Shown here in pieces: positions 55,307 through 64,000 of a DNA stretch of 64,000 nucleotides. Under the pieces are notes generated by a model. The model saw nothing but the letters and a program-made list of their open reading frames with translations, made no database searches and was not told the DNA's origin. Location of the stretch: NCBI GenBank assembly GCA_030655515.1, contig JAURVI010000044.1, positions 1-64,000 of the forward strand. Direction: 5' to 3'. Both the position numbers and the translations under genes were made by a program. The DNA is from Polaromonas sp. GTDB lineage: Bacteria; Pseudomonadota; Gammaproteobacteria; Burkholderiales; Burkholderiaceae_C. Numbering within the stretch: position 1 is the stretch's first letter; every line of letters starts with the position of its first letter.

Positions 55307-55939
55307 ATGTTTACCGGAATCATCACCGGCTTGGGGCGCATCGTCACCATCCAAAGCCTGGGCAGCTCTTCAGACCACGGCAAGCGCCTCACCATTGAAG
55401 CGCCTGCGGGTTATCTCGACGACGTAGGTTTGGGCGACAGCATTGCGCTGAACGGCGCCTGCATGACCGTGATGGCGCTGGACAGCGCCATCAACCGGTT
55501 TTCGATTGAAATTTCGGCCGAGTCGCTGGCCAAAACCAGCGGACTGGCGGAGCCCGGCCCCGTCAACCTGGAAAAAGCGCTGCGTGCCCACGACCGCCTG
55601 GGGGGCCATATGGTGACCGGCCATGTCGATGGCATCGGGGAGGTGACGCACTTCGCCCAGGTCGGCGAGAGCTGGGAGCTGCGCATCCATGCCCCGCGTG
55701 CGTTGAGCAAATACCTCGCCTGCAAGGGCTCCATCACGGTCAACGGCGTGAGCCTGACCGTCAACCGGGTCACCGATCTGCCCGCTGAACAGGCAGGCTG
55801 CGAAATCAGCCTCAACCTGATCCCCCACACGGTACAAAACACAGCACTGGGTCATCTGCGAACACGATCACAAGTGAACCTGGAAATTGACCTGATCGCG
55901 CGCTATGTAGAGCGCATGCTCCAAGACAAGAAAGCCTGA
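55307..55939 (+). CDS. ribE: Riboflavin synthase alpha subunit
   Basis: The 210-residue protein has the duplicated riboflavin-synthase fold. [12 protein letters not shown] opens the first half, with [14 protein letters not shown]. The second half begins [15 protein letters not shown] with [13 protein letters not shown]. It dismutates two lumazines into riboflavin. Its start is about 80 bp after the antisense antitoxin start, so its promoter shares that gap. Confidence 0.96.
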   Translation: MFTGIITGLGRIVTIQSLGSSSDHGKRLTIEAPAGYLDDVGLGDSIALNGACMTVMALDSAINRFSIEISAESLAKTSGLAEPGPVNLEKALRAHDRLGGHMVTGHVDGIGEVTHFAQVGESWELRIHAPRALSKYLACKGSITVNGVSLTVNRVTDLPAEQAGCEISLNLIPHTVQNTALGHLRTRSQVNLEIDLIARYVERMLQDKKA

Positions 55940-55942
55940 ACC

Positions 55943-57052
55943 ATGACGATTGCCATCTCCCCTGTTGAGGACATCGTGGCCGATATGCGGGCCGGCCGCA
56001 TGGTCATCCTGATCGACGAGGAAGACCGTGAAAATGAAGGCGACCTGGTGCTCGCTGCCGACCATGTCACGCCCGAAGCCATCAACTTCATGGCGCGTTA
56101 TGGCCGGGGCCTGATCTGCCTGACGCTGACGCGCGAGCGCTGCGACATGTTGCAGTTGCCGCCGATGGTCACACGCAACGGCGCCAAGCACAGCACCGCC
56201 TTCACGGTGTCGATTGAAGCCGCTGTTGGCGTGACCACCGGCATTTCGGCGGCGGACCGCGCCCGCACCGTGCAGGCCGCCGTGGCCAGGAATGCAAAAG
56301 CCAGCGACCTGGTGCAACCCGGCCATATCTTCCCGCTGCAAGCGGTGGACGGCGGCGTCTTGATGCGGGCCGGCCACACCGAAGCCGGCTGCGATCTGGC
56401 CGGCATGGCCGACTGCTCACCGGCGGCGGTGATTTGCGAAATCATGAAGGACGACGGCACCATGGCGCGGCTGCCGGACCTGCAGCTCTTCGCCGCCGAG
56501 CATGGTTTGAAAATCGGCACGATTGCCGACCTGATCGAGCACCGTAGCCGCCACGAGTCGCTGATTGAAAAAATCGGCGAACGGACGATTCAGACCGCTT
56601 TCGGCGAGTTCGCCATGCATGCCTTCAAGGACAAGCCCAGCCAGGGCTTGCACCTGGCCCTCGTCAAGGGACAGTGGTCCCCAGGCAATACGGTGGCAGT
56701 GCGGGTACACGAGCCGCTGTCGGTGCTGGACACGCTGGAGACCAGCCGTTCGATGCACTCCTGGAGCCTGGATCAAAGCCTGACGCACATTGCCAAAGAG
56801 GGCAAAGGCGTGGCCGTGCTGCTCAACTGCGGTGAAAGCGCCGCGCAGTTGCTGGCGCAATTTGAAGGCACGGCACGGCCCAGCCAGGCACCGGAACGCG
56901 GCCGCATGGATTTGCGCACCTACGGCGTGGGCGCGCAAATCCTGCGCGAGTGCGGCGTCCACAAAATGAATTTGATGGGCAATCCGCGCCGCATGCCCAG
57001 CATGACGGGTTATGGCTTAGAGATCACCGGCTACATCGCCAAAAAGGAATAA
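55943..57052 (+). CDS. ribBA: 3,4-dihydroxy-2-butanone-4-phosphate synthase with degenerate GTP cyclohydrolase II domain
   Basis: The 369-residue protein has an intact RibB domain (residues 1-205) with [20 protein letters not shown] and [20 protein letters not shown]. The C-terminal domain has the fold of GTP cyclohydrolase II but lacks the zinc ligands (the usual C-X10-CDCG) and the YHRQEGRG-type loop; instead it reads [20 protein letters not shown] and LNCGESAAQ. It most likely makes only dihydroxybutanone phosphate. It starts 4 bp after ribE. Confidence 0.93.
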   Translation: MTIAISPVEDIVADMRAGRMVILIDEEDRENEGDLVLAADHVTPEAINFMARYGRGLICLTLTRERCDMLQLPPMVTRNGAKHSTAFTVSIEAAVGVTTGISAADRARTVQAAVARNAKASDLVQPGHIFPLQAVDGGVLMRAGHTEAGCDLAGMADCSPAAVICEIMKDDGTMARLPDLQLFAAEHGLKIGTIADLIEHRSRHESLIEKIGERTIQTAFGEFAMHAFKDKPSQGLHLALVKGQWSPGNTVAVRVHEPLSVLDTLETSRSMHSWSLDQSLTHIAKEGKGVAVLLNCGESAAQLLAQFEGTARPSQAPERGRMDLRTYGVGAQILRECGVHKMNLMGNPRRMPSMTGYGLEITGYIAKKE

Positions 57053-57054
57053 TC

Positions 57055-57519
57055 ATGTTTGGCGCAGAAAAAGGCTCGGCCGACAAACTTGACGGCAAAA
57101 AACTCTTGATCGGCATTGTCCAGGCGCGCTTCAATGAAAGCATTACCAACGCACTGGCCCAGGCCTGCCGGCAGGAACTGCTGGCGCTTGGTGTCGAAGA
57201 AAAAAACATCCGCCACATCAAGGTGCCGGGCGCGCTGGAAATACCTTCGGCCCTGCAGGCGCTGGCCGAGCGCAACGAATACGACGCGCTGGTGGCGCTG
57301 GGCTGCATCATTCGCGGCGAAACCTATCACTTTGAACTGGTCGCCAATGAAAGTGGCGCCTCGGTCAGCCGGCTGGCACTGGACTACCAGTTGCCAATCG
57401 CCAACGCCATCCTGACGGTGGAAAACGTGGCGCAGGCGCAAGCCCGCCAGATCGACAAAGGCCGCGACGCGGCGCGCGTTGCCGTGGAAATGGCCAACCT
57501 GCTGAATGAACTTGACTGA
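57055..57519 (+). CDS. ribH: 6,7-dimethyl-8-ribityllumazine synthase
   Basis: The 154-residue enzyme condenses the RibBA and RibD products. Motifs: [34 protein letters not shown], and [20 protein letters not shown] with the catalytic histidine. The ATG at 57055 follows the ribBA stop by 2 bp. It lies immediately before nusB. Confidence 0.96.
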   Translation: MFGAEKGSADKLDGKKLLIGIVQARFNESITNALAQACRQELLALGVEEKNIRHIKVPGALEIPSALQALAERNEYDALVALGCIIRGETYHFELVANESGASVSRLALDYQLPIANAILTVENVAQAQARQIDKGRDAARVAVEMANLLNELD

Positions 57520-57537
57520 TCCTCAACAAGCGCGCCA

Positions 57538-58053
57538 ATGACCGAAAAAATTCCGACAAAACCCAAACGCCCGCCGCAGACCCGCACCGGGCTGACCGAC
57601 ACCGGCGTGAAAAAAGCGGCGGACAAATCGGCCCGCACCCGCGCGCGCGAGTTCGCGATGCAGGCCCTGTACCAGCACCTGGTGGGCCGCAACGAAGCGG
57701 AATCCATCGATGCATTCACCCGGGAGTTGGTGGGTTTTCACAAGGCCGACTCGGCACACTACGACGCCCTGCTGCACGGCTGTATTAAGGACGCAGTGTT
57801 GCTAGACGCCAGCGTGGCGCCGCTGCTGGACCGCAAGATGAGCGAAATATCGCCGGTCGAACATGCGGTGTTGTGGATTGGCACCTACGAGTTCAAGTAC
57901 TGCCCGGATGTGCCCTACCGCGTGGTCATCAACGAATGCATCGAGCTGGCCAAGGCCTTTGGCGGCACCGACGGCCACAAATACGTCAACGGCGTCCTGC
58001 ACAAACTGGCGCCGGCCTTTCGGGCCGCCGAAGTCACCGCGGACAAAGCTTGA
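57538..58053 (+). CDS. nusB: Transcription antitermination factor NusB
   Basis: The 171-residue helical protein has the NusB pattern: [36 protein letters not shown] and [20 protein letters not shown]. NusB acts with NusE in rRNA antitermination. A 30-residue Lys/Thr-rich N-terminal extension precedes the domain. It follows ribH by 18 bp, the common ribH-nusB order. Confidence 0.95.
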   Translation: MTEKIPTKPKRPPQTRTGLTDTGVKKAADKSARTRAREFAMQALYQHLVGRNEAESIDAFTRELVGFHKADSAHYDALLHGCIKDAVLLDASVAPLLDRKMSEISPVEHAVLWIGTYEFKYCPDVPYRVVINECIELAKAFGGTDGHKYVNGVLHKLAPAFRAAEVTADKA

Positions 58054-58060
58054 ACGCCCC

Positions 58061-59257
58061 ATGAGAATTGCCCGGCGTGCGCAGCGCATTGAGCCTTTTT
58101 ATGTGATGGAGATCGCCAAAGCGGCGGCGACGATGGCCCGGGAAGTCGCCCACACCGCCCAGCCGATGATTTTTTTGAACATTGGCGAGCCCGATTTCAC
58201 CGCGCCACCGCTGGTTCGGCAGGCCGCCGCACGGGCCATTCAGGACGGCAACACCCAGTACACGCAGGCGACCGGCCTGCAAGCCTTGCGCGAATGCATC
58301 AGCAACTGGTACGCCACGCGTTTTCACGCCGATGTCGACCCTGGCCGCATCATCATCACCGCCGGTGCTTCAGCGGCCCTGCAACTGGCCTGCCTGGCGC
58401 TGATCGAGGCGGGCGACGAGATTTTGATGCCCGACCCCAGCTACCCCTGCAACCGCCACTTCGTCAGCGCCGCCGACGGCACCGCGGTGCTGATTCCGAC
58501 CACGGACGAAGAGCGCTTCCAGCTCAGCAGCGCCAAGGTGCAGGCCGCGTGGACAGCCGCCACCCGCGGCGTGCTGCTGGCTTCGCCGTCCAACCCGACC
58601 GGCACCTCGATTGCGCCGGAGGAGTTGCGCCGCATTCATGAGTTTGTCCACAGCCGCGGTGGCATCACCCTGATTGATGAAATTTACCTGGGTCTGAGCT
58701 ACGAAGAACGCTTTGGCCAGACCGCGCTGGCCATGGCTGATGGTTTGGGCGAGCGCATCATCAGCATCAACAGCTTCAGCAAGTACTTCAACATGACGGG
58801 CTGGCGCCTGGGCTGGCTGGTCGTGCCCGAGGCGCTGGCGCCGGTGGTCGAACGCATCGCGCAAAACCTGTTCATCTGCGCCAGCACCGTCGCCCAACAC
58901 GCCGCGCTGGCCTGTTTTGAACCCGACAGCCTGGCCGAATACGAACGCCGCCGCGCCGAGTTCAAGGCCAGGCGCGACTACTTCATTCCCGAACTCAACC
59001 GCCTGGGCCTTCGTGTACCGGTCATGCCGGACGGCGCTTTTTACGCCTATGCCGACTGCACGGGCGCCGCCGCCCGGCTGGGCGTTTCCGGCAGTTGGGA
59101 CTGTGCGTTTGAACTGATGAGACGCGCCCACTTGGCGGTGACGCCGGGTCGCGATTTCGGAACGATGGCTCCGGAGCGGTACATCCGTTTTTCCACGGCC
59201 AATTCCATGGCCCAACTGAAAGAGGCCGTCGCCCGGCTGGAGGCCGTCCTTGGCTAG
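58061..59257 (+). CDS. PLP-dependent aminotransferase, class I/II
   Basis: The 398-residue enzyme has GEPDFTAPPLV, TQATGLQALRECI, LASPSNPTGTSI, and the PLP-lysine in SFSKYFNMTGWRLGWLV. The C-terminal arginine region is intact (RYIRFSTANSM). The specificity is uncertain; similar genes are annotated as aspartate- or alanine-type aminotransferases. It follows nusB by 7 bp and its 3' end overlaps the longest possible ybgC start. Confidence 0.9.
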   Translation: MRIARRAQRIEPFYVMEIAKAAATMAREVAHTAQPMIFLNIGEPDFTAPPLVRQAAARAIQDGNTQYTQATGLQALRECISNWYATRFHADVDPGRIIITAGASAALQLACLALIEAGDEILMPDPSYPCNRHFVSAADGTAVLIPTTDEERFQLSSAKVQAAWTAATRGVLLASPSNPTGTSIAPEELRRIHEFVHSRGGITLIDEIYLGLSYEERFGQTALAMADGLGERIISINSFSKYFNMTGWRLGWLVVPEALAPVVERIAQNLFICASTVAQHAALACFEPDSLAEYERRRAEFKARRDYFIPELNRLGLRVPVMPDGAFYAYADCTGAAARLGVSGSWDCAFELMRRAHLAVTPGRDFGTMAPERYIRFSTANSMAQLKEAVARLEAVLG

Positions 59258-59909
59258 GCCGGGATCAACTGGGGCGAACCCAAATGGGGCGGCAGCGGAG
59301 AAAACCGTGCAATTTTCCGCCGGGCCGCCCCAAGGAAAATTAGCCCCCTCGGGGGGCAGCGTCTTACACGAAGTGAAAAGCGTGGGGGCCACATTCCAAT
59401 GGCCGGTGCGCGTGTACTGGGAAGATACCGACGCCGGCGGCATCGTGTTCTACGCCAACTACCTGAAATTTTTCGAACGCTCGCGCACCGAGTGGCTCAG
59501 ATCGCTGGGCATTGAGCAGCAGCGCCTGCGCGAGAGCACCGGCGGCCTCTTTGTCGTCACGGAGACCCGTCTGCGTTATCACCGCCCGGCCCGCCTCGAT
59601 GATGAACTGACTGTTACCGCGAGCCTGGCCGAAAAAGGCCGCGCGTCCCTGATAATCGAACAGAAGGCGCTATTGAAATCAGAGCAAAATGACCTGCCAT
59701 GCAATTACTCGGGCGACGGGCAATTTTCCGCCGGGCCGCCCCAAGGAAAATTAGCCCCCTCGGGGGGCAGCGCATTACGCGCAGCGAACAGCGTGGGGGC
59801 GACATTACTCTGTGAGGGCACGATACGCATCGGCTGGGTGGACGCCGCCAGCCTCAAACCTGCCAGAATTCCCGCTCACATCCTTGACCGTCTGGAAAGC
59901 ACAACATGA
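59250..59909 (+). CDS. ybgC: Tol-Pal-associated acyl-CoA thioesterase YbgC with in-frame repeat insertions
   Basis: The hotdog thioesterase core starts at about 59398 with VRVYWEDTDAGGIVFYANYL (catalytic Asp in DTDAGG) followed by KFFERSRTEWLRSLG, and ends IGWVDAASLKPARIPAHIL. Two stretches are not YbgC: an N-terminal one and an internal one, both reading QFSAGPPQGKLAPSGGS. Each comes from a copy of an 87-bp genomic repeat. The internal copy lies between two strands, before LLCEGTIRIGW. The start is uncertain: TTG 59250, GTG 59307, or GTG 59373/59382 inside the first repeat. It overlaps tolQ by 4 bp. Confidence 0.85.
   Translation: MARPGSTGANPNGAAAEKTVQFSAGPPQGKLAPSGGSVLHEVKSVGATFQWPVRVYWEDTDAGGIVFYANYLKFFERSRTEWLRSLGIEQQRLRESTGGLFVVTETRLRYHRPARLDDELTVTASLAEKGRASLIIEQKALLKSEQNDLPCNYSGDGQFSAGPPQGKLAPSGGSALRAANSVGATLLCEGTIRIGWVDAASLKPARIPAHILDRLESTT
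59309..59395 (+). repeat. 87-bp GC-rich repeat at the 5' end of ybgC
   Basis: GCAATTTTCCGCCGGGCCGC begins the copy, which continues CCCAAGGAAAATTAGCCCCC and TCGGGGGGCAGCG to GGGGGCCACATT. It is 87 bases long and nearly identical to the copy 411 bases downstream, apart from about ten substitutions. It supplies possible GTG start codons for ybgC. Confidence 0.92.
59720..59806 (+). repeat. 87-bp GC-rich repeat inside ybgC, in frame
   Basis: The second copy starts GCAATTTTCCGCC and ends GCGTGGGGGCGACATT. The offset of 411 bases from the first copy is a multiple of three, so both are read in the same frame. It has no stop codon in that frame. It is preceded by a fragment (GCTATTGAAATCAGAGC, near 59673) of a second repeat family. 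Confidence 0.92.
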
Positions 59910-60598
59910 ATCAGGATTTATCCATCGTCAGTCTCATTCTCAACGCCAGTTGGGTGGTCCAGGGCGTCGTGGCCTTGCTGGTCGGCGTGTCGATCACGAG
60001 CTGGGCCGCGATCTTCCGCAAGATCATCTCGCTCAAGCGCGTGCAGTCGCTCAATGACGCGTTTGACCGCGAGTTCTGGTCCGGCACCAGCCTGAACGAT
60101 TTGTATGCCGCAGCCACGCAGAACGCCAAACACAGCGGGCCGATGGAACGCATTTTCGCCAGCGGCATGCGCGAATTCCAGAAGCTGCGCGAGCGCCGCA
60201 TGGCGGACCCCAGCACCCTGCTGGACGGCGCCCGCCGCGCCATGCGCGCGAGTTACCAGCGCGAGGTCGATGCGGTCGAATCGAATCTGTCTTTCCTGGC
60301 TACGGTCGGCTCGGTCTCGCCTTACGTGGGCCTGTTCGGCACGGTCTGGGGCATCATGCATGCCTTCACCGGCCTGGCCGCGCTGGAGCAGGTCACGCTG
60401 TCGAGCGTGGCGCCCGGCATTGCCGAAGCGCTGGTGGCTACCGCGATTGGCCTGTTCGCCGCCATTCCCGCGGTGGTGGCCTACAACCGCTTTGCCCACG
60501 ACATCGACCGCGTGGCCAACAAGCTGGAGACCTTCATCGAAGAGTTCTCCAACATCCTGCAACGCAACCTGGGCGCGCAGTCGCCTTCAGGTCACTAG
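59906..60598 (+). CDS. tolQ: Tol-Pal system proton channel subunit TolQ
   Basis: The 230-residue protein has three membrane helices and the MotA/ExbB domain: FLATVGSVSPYVGLFGTVWG, then IAEALVATAIGLFAAIPAVV. With TolR it converts the proton gradient into force on TolA during cell constriction. It overlaps ybgC by 4 bp and precedes tolR by 14 bp. Length equals E. coli TolQ (230). Confidence 0.95.
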   Translation: MNQDLSIVSLILNASWVVQGVVALLVGVSITSWAAIFRKIISLKRVQSLNDAFDREFWSGTSLNDLYAAATQNAKHSGPMERIFASGMREFQKLRERRMADPSTLLDGARRAMRASYQREVDAVESNLSFLATVGSVSPYVGLFGTVWGIMHAFTGLAALEQVTLSSVAPGIAEALVATAIGLFAAIPAVVAYNRFAHDIDRVANKLETFIEEFSNILQRNLGAQSPSGH

Positions 60599-60612
60599 TC
60601 CAGGAGCCCACG

Positions 60613-61044
60613 ATGCCCGCAGTCAACTCGCGCGGCCGCGGCCGCCGCACCATCAGCGAAATCAACATGGTGCCTTTTATCGACGTGATGCTGGTTCTGC
60701 TCATCATCTTCATGGTGACGGCGCCGCTGATCACCCCCAGCATGATTTCCCTGCCCAAGGTCGGCAAGGCAGCCGGCCAGCCGCCCAGGCCGATCGAGAT
60801 ACAAATCGGCAAGGACGAGCGCATAGAAATCAAGACGGAAGGCAAATCGGTGAAGATCAGGCTCGGCGAGGTCGGAGCGGCCGTCAAGCGATTGCAGCCG
60901 GCGGTGCCGGCGAACGAGCAAGTCACGCCGGTGGTGATCAGCGCCGACAAGTCCATCCAATACGAAACCGTGGTCAAGGTCATGGACGCACTGCACCAAG
61001 CAGGCGTGGCCCGTGTCGGGCTGTCCGTGCAGACCGGCAACTGA
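60613..61044 (+). CDS. tolR: Tol-Pal system protein TolR
   Basis: The 143-residue ExbD/TolR-type protein has one N-terminal membrane helix, INMVPFIDVMLVLLIIFMVT with the proton-carrying aspartate, and a periplasmic domain ending VMDALHQAGVARVGLSVQ. It works with TolQ. GGAGCCC precedes the ATG. Confidence 0.95.
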   Translation: MPAVNSRGRGRRTISEINMVPFIDVMLVLLIIFMVTAPLITPSMISLPKVGKAAGQPPRPIEIQIGKDERIEIKTEGKSVKIRLGEVGAAVKRLQPAVPANEQVTPVVISADKSIQYETVVKVMDALHQAGVARVGLSVQTGN

Positions 61045-61068
61045 ACCCGGTTTCGGCCCCAGACATCC

Positions 61069-61965
61069 ATGCCCAGCGCTGCCGACCGCCTCGAATTTGC
61101 ACCACACCCCGAACCGGGCGCCTTGCGGGCCTTTGGCCTGGCCTTGCTGGCCCATCTGCTGCTGGGCGCGGCGCTCACCTGGGGCGTGAACTGGAAGCGC
61201 AGCAACCCCGATATTTCCTTTGAAGCCGAGCTGTGGTCCAGCTTGCCGCAGGAAGCCGCCCCCAGGCCGGTGGAAGCCCCGCCACCTCCGCCCCCTCCTC
61301 CTCCGGCACCCGAGCCGCAGGTCAAAGCTCCGCAGCCGGCGCCCACACCCGACGTGGATATTGCGCTGGAGCGTGAGAAAAAGCGCAAGCTGGAGTTGAA
61401 GCAGAAAGAGGCTGAGCTGCTGAAAGCGAAGGAAGAGCAGCAGCGCCTGAAAGAGCTTCAGGCAAAAAAAGAAAAAGAACAAAAAACGAAAGAAGAACTG
61501 GCCAGGCGCAAGGCTGAAGAGGCCAAAAAGCTCGAAGCCAAAAAAGTGGAGGAGAAAAAGCAGGACAAGCAAAAGCAGGCAGAAGCTGCAACAGAAAAAC
61601 AGCGGCAGGAAAATATCCGGCGCATCGCTGGCCTGGCGGGCGCCACGGGCGGCGCCGACGCCAAAGGTTCGGCGCAAAAATCAAGCAGCCCTTCGGCCAG
61701 CTACAAGGGGCGATTAGCCGCTTTATTTAAACGTAACATCAGCTTTGCAAATGCCGAGGACATTCAAGGCAATCCAAAAGCCGTTGTCCAGGTAAAAGTC
61801 TCGTCCACTGGAATCATCATGAGCGCAAAGTTGAGCAAATCCAGTGGCGTGCCAGCCTGGGACGAAGCGGTACTTCGGGCTGTTGAAAAAACGGAGCGCA
61901 TTCCTTTAGACGAAAACGGCAAGGTGGTGCCCGACTTTCCAGTCGAATTCGGCCCCAGGGATTAA
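61069..61965 (+). CDS. tolA: Tol-Pal system protein TolA
   Basis: The 298-residue protein has one membrane helix (FGLALLAHLLLGAALTWGV), a Pro-rich segment (PPPPPPPPAPEPQ), a long Lys/Glu/Ala coiled coil at about residues 100-185, and a C-terminal TonB/TolA domain (YKGRLAALFKRNISF, VKVSSTGIIMSAKLSKSSGV). It spans the periplasm to contact TolB and Pal. It is shorter than E. coli TolA (421), mainly in the coil. No tolB or pal follows. Confidence 0.93.
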   Translation: MPSAADRLEFAPHPEPGALRAFGLALLAHLLLGAALTWGVNWKRSNPDISFEAELWSSLPQEAAPRPVEAPPPPPPPPPAPEPQVKAPQPAPTPDVDIALEREKKRKLELKQKEAELLKAKEEQQRLKELQAKKEKEQKTKEELARRKAEEAKKLEAKKVEEKKQDKQKQAEAATEKQRQENIRRIAGLAGATGGADAKGSAQKSSSPSASYKGRLAALFKRNISFANAEDIQGNPKAVVQVKVSSTGIIMSAKLSKSSGVPAWDEAVLRAVEKTERIPLDENGKVVPDFPVEFGPRD

Positions 61966-62035
61966 CGCGACAGAGAGTCAACGCGGAAAGTTGTAAATGA
62001 AGTTCCATGGAACACTGCGTCATTTCCTCCAATTC

Positions 62036-62132
62036 CGTCATTGCGATTACCGCGTCGCATTCGCTCGCAATAACAGTAGCGTGGCAATCCATGGGTTCAT
62101 GGATCGCCACGGCCTTCGGCCTCGCGATGACG
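62036..62132. repeat. Palindromic interspersed element between tolA and dnaE
   Basis: CGTCATTGCGA at the left and TCGCGATGACG at the right form outer arms, and GTGGCAATCCATG (62081-62093) with CATGGATCGCCAC (62098-62110) form a 13-bp inner stem with one mismatch. It lies between convergent tolA and dnaE, so it could act as a transcription barrier. No gene is visible in the 223-bp gap. Confidence 0.7.
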
Positions 62133-62188
62133 AGACGCTTTCATCATTCGGGGCCTCGCTCAGGATTCATGACAGTTAGCGCTCGATT

Positions 62189-64000
62189 TCACTCATAGAC
62201 AATCTGCGCCAGCCCCTGGTCGGCCTGAGCCATCCAGCTCGCCAGCGCCGCATCCGTCGGGAAAAACTTCGCCGCGTCGCCGAGCTGCAACTCCGCACGG
62301 ACACCGCCGCGCTGGAGGCTCAGGCGCACCGGCAATCCGCGGCTGACCTCGCCCTGCTCGGACATCTCACGGCGCGGCGGGAAGTCCCTGACCATGCGCC
62401 GCACATCGGGCGCGGCACCATTGACCGCCACGCGCAGGTATTTGCCAAAGCGGCAGCGCGCCGCATCCAGGTCCCACACCTGCGTGACCTTGAGCCGCGA
62501 ACCGCCGCTGAAGCGGTCCGGCTGCAGGATGCCCTGCACGATGACCAGTTCATCGTCTTTGAGCAAGTGGCGGTTGGCGTTGATCAGCGCCTCGTCGGCG
62601 GTGGCCTCGATCACGGCTGATTTGTCGTCCAGCTTGAACAGCGCCAGCTTGCCGCGCTGGCCGTTGATGACCCGAAAATCGGTCACGATGGCGGCCAGCA
62701 GTTGCGGGTCGCGCGAGTCGATCAGCTCGTCGATCCTGCGTTTGGCGAACTGGCGCACTTCGCGCTCGACCTCGTCGAACAGGTGGCCCGACAAATAGAA
62801 GCCGATCGCCGTTTTTTCCTGCGTCAGACGCGCCTTGACGCCGAAAGGCACGGCCTCGACCAGCGGCGGCTCCTGCGTACTGGCCGCATGGGAGTCCGAC
62901 ATGTCGAACAGTCCGCCCTGATTCGCGTTGGCCTGCGTCGCGGCGGCAAATTCAAAAGCCCGGTCTACCGAGGCCAGCAGCGAGGCGCGGTTCAGTTGCA
63001 GGTTGTCGAAGGCCCCCGCCTTGATCAAGGCCTCGACCGTGCGCTTGTTGAGTTTGGACTTGTCGACCCGCACGCAAAAATCATAGAGCGAGGTGAAGGC
63101 CCCACCCTCCTCGCGCGCCGCCACGATGGCAGCAATCGCCTGCTGGCCGGTGCCCTTGACCGCGCCGAGGCCGTAACGGATGCTGGTGTCTGTGATCGGC
63201 TCGAAACGGTATTGGCCGCGGTTCACGTCGGGCGCTTCGAAGCTCAAGCCCATCTTCAGCGCATCGCCGAACAGCACCTTGAGCTGGTCGGTGTCGCCCA
63301 TCTCCACCGTCATGTTGGCGCAGAAAAATTCGGCCGTGTAATGGACCTTGATCCAGGCCGTGTGGTAGGCCAGCAGGGAATACGCGGCAGCATGCGACTT
63401 GTTGAAGCCGTAGCCCGCGAACTTCTCCATCAGGTCGAAGACCTCGTCGGCCTGGGCCTCGTTGAGCCCGTTCTTGGCGGCGCCATCGCGAAAAATCTGG
63501 CGGTGCGTGGCCATTTCGTCCGCATCTTTTTTACCCATCGCGCGGCGCAGCATGTCCGCGCCACCGAGCGAATAGCCGCCCAGAATCTGGGCGGTCTGCA
63601 TCACCTGCTCCTGGTAGACCATGATGCCGTAGGTCTCGCTGAGCATGTCGGCCACCAGCGGGTGAGGGTAAATGACTTCCTCGCGACCATGCTTGCGCGC
63701 CACGAAGCTCGGGATCAGGTCCATGGGCCCGGGGCGGTACAAGGCGTTGAGCGCAATCAGGTCCTCCAGGCGGGTCGGCCTGGCGTCCTTGAGCATGCCC
63801 TGCATGCCGCGGCTTTCAAACTGGAACACCGCTTCGGTCTTGCCATCGGAAAAAAGCCTGTAGACGCGGGCGTCATCGATAGGCAGGTCTTCGTAGCGAA
63901 AGTTCTGCTGGCCCGGGTGGCGTTCAATGATGAAGTCTTTGGCCAGCTCCAGAATCGTCAGCGTCGCCAGCCCCAGGAAGTCGAACTTCACCAGGCCGAT
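62189..64000 (-). CDS. dnaE: DNA polymerase III subunit alpha, C-terminal part (5' end outside window)
   Basis: The visible 603 residues correspond to the second half of the replicative polymerase. They include the palm end KFDFLGLATLTILE, DEMATHRQIFRDGAAKNG, the fingers region FAGYGFNKSHAAAYSLLAYH, a helix-hairpin-helix region (YGLGAVKGTGQQAIAAIV), and the OB-fold (IVTDFRVINGQRGKLALFKL). The gene runs out of the window at its 5' end. It is transcribed toward tolA. Confidence 0.97.
   Translation of the reverse strand: MGLVKFDFLGLATLTILELAKDFIIERHPGQQNFRYEDLPIDDARVYRLFSDGKTEAVFQFESRGMQGMLKDARPTRLEDLIALNALYRPGPMDLIPSFVARKHGREEVIYPHPLVADMLSETYGIMVYQEQVMQTAQILGGYSLGGADMLRRAMGKKDADEMATHRQIFRDGAAKNGLNEAQADEVFDLMEKFAGYGFNKSHAAAYSLLAYHTAWIKVHYTAEFFCANMTVEMGDTDQLKVLFGDALKMGLSFEAPDVNRGQYRFEPITDTSIRYGLGAVKGTGQQAIAAIVAAREEGGAFTSLYDFCVRVDKSKLNKRTVEALIKAGAFDNLQLNRASLLASVDRAFEFAAATQANANQGGLFDMSDSHAASTQEPPLVEAVPFGVKARLTQEKTAIGFYLSGHLFDEVEREVRQFAKRRIDELIDSRDPQLLAAIVTDFRVINGQRGKLALFKLDDKSAVIEATADEALINANRHLLKDDELVIVQGILQPDRFSGGSRLKVTQVWDLDAARCRFGKYLRVAVNGAAPDVRRMVRDFPPRREMSEQGEVSRGLPVRLSLQRGGVRAELQLGDAAKFFPTDAALASWMAQADQGLAQIVYE

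Overview
The window looks like the chromosome of a beta-proteobacterium of the order Burkholderiales, most likely family Comamonadaceae (a Polaromonas- or Rhodoferax-like organism). The reasons are the high G+C, the RibBA/RibH/NusB and YbgC-TolQRA gene arrangements, the DUF349, DUF1415 and TAXI proteins, a MmeI-like enzyme, and short GC-rich palindromic repeats scattered between and even inside genes. The genus is inferred from protein character and gene order; no marker rRNA is present.

Layout. 1-4.6 kb: acyl-CoA catabolism (partial acyl-CoA dehydrogenase, thioesterase, DsbA-fold isomerase, enoyl-CoA hydratase) and a divergent branched-chain-type ABC binding protein. 4.6-10.5 kb: a copper-handling cluster (CDF-like membrane protein, two small secreted proteins, TolC-type lipoprotein, multicopper oxidase, cupredoxin, DUF411 protein, CusF-like protein), preceded by a 163-nt palindrome. 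10.6-19.5 kb: TAXI-type binding protein, a DUF35/thiolase pair, DUF1415, EttA, RhlE, cupin and hotdog thioesterase. 19.8-25.5 kb: a leftward housekeeping run cysS, 3-methyladenine glycosylase, accA, tilS, lysC, tRNA-Ser(GCT). 25.8-31 kb: TPR protein, L,D-transpeptidase, two cyclophilins, LpxH, MtfA-like peptidase.

31-36 kb is the accessory island: a decayed toxin-antitoxin pair, an RlaP-type nucleotidyltransferase, a single-chain MmeI-like (type IIL) restriction-modification enzyme, and a CcdB toxin preceded by two CcdA-like antitoxin genes, all on the minus strand and tightly packed. 36-40 kb: hemolysin III, a 929-aa DUF349 protein, and a roughly 1.1-kb gap holding a probable structured small RNA with its own promoter and terminator. 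40.7-43.6 kb: a lytic transglycosylase, a ZTP-type riboswitch in front of glyA, then nrdR.

43.6-53.3 kb: a formamidase-type hydrolase and a leftward type IV pilus minor-pilin operon (pilE, fimU, pilV, pilW, pilX, pilY1, fimT-like). Its PilY1 carries four extra tandem beta-repeats. 53.4-58 kb: the riboflavin operon ribD-ribE-ribBA-ribH-nusB, interrupted between ribD and ribE by an antisense VapBC-type toxin-antitoxin pair. 58-62 kb: an aminotransferase and ybgC-tolQ-tolR-tolA, with two copies of a genomic repeat translated in frame inside ybgC. The window ends inside dnaE on the minus strand.

The strongest leads are the in-frame repeat insertions in YbgC and in the MmeI-like enzyme, the double-antitoxin CcdAB plus MmeI-like island, the structured RNA near 40 kb, and the repeat-expanded PilY1.
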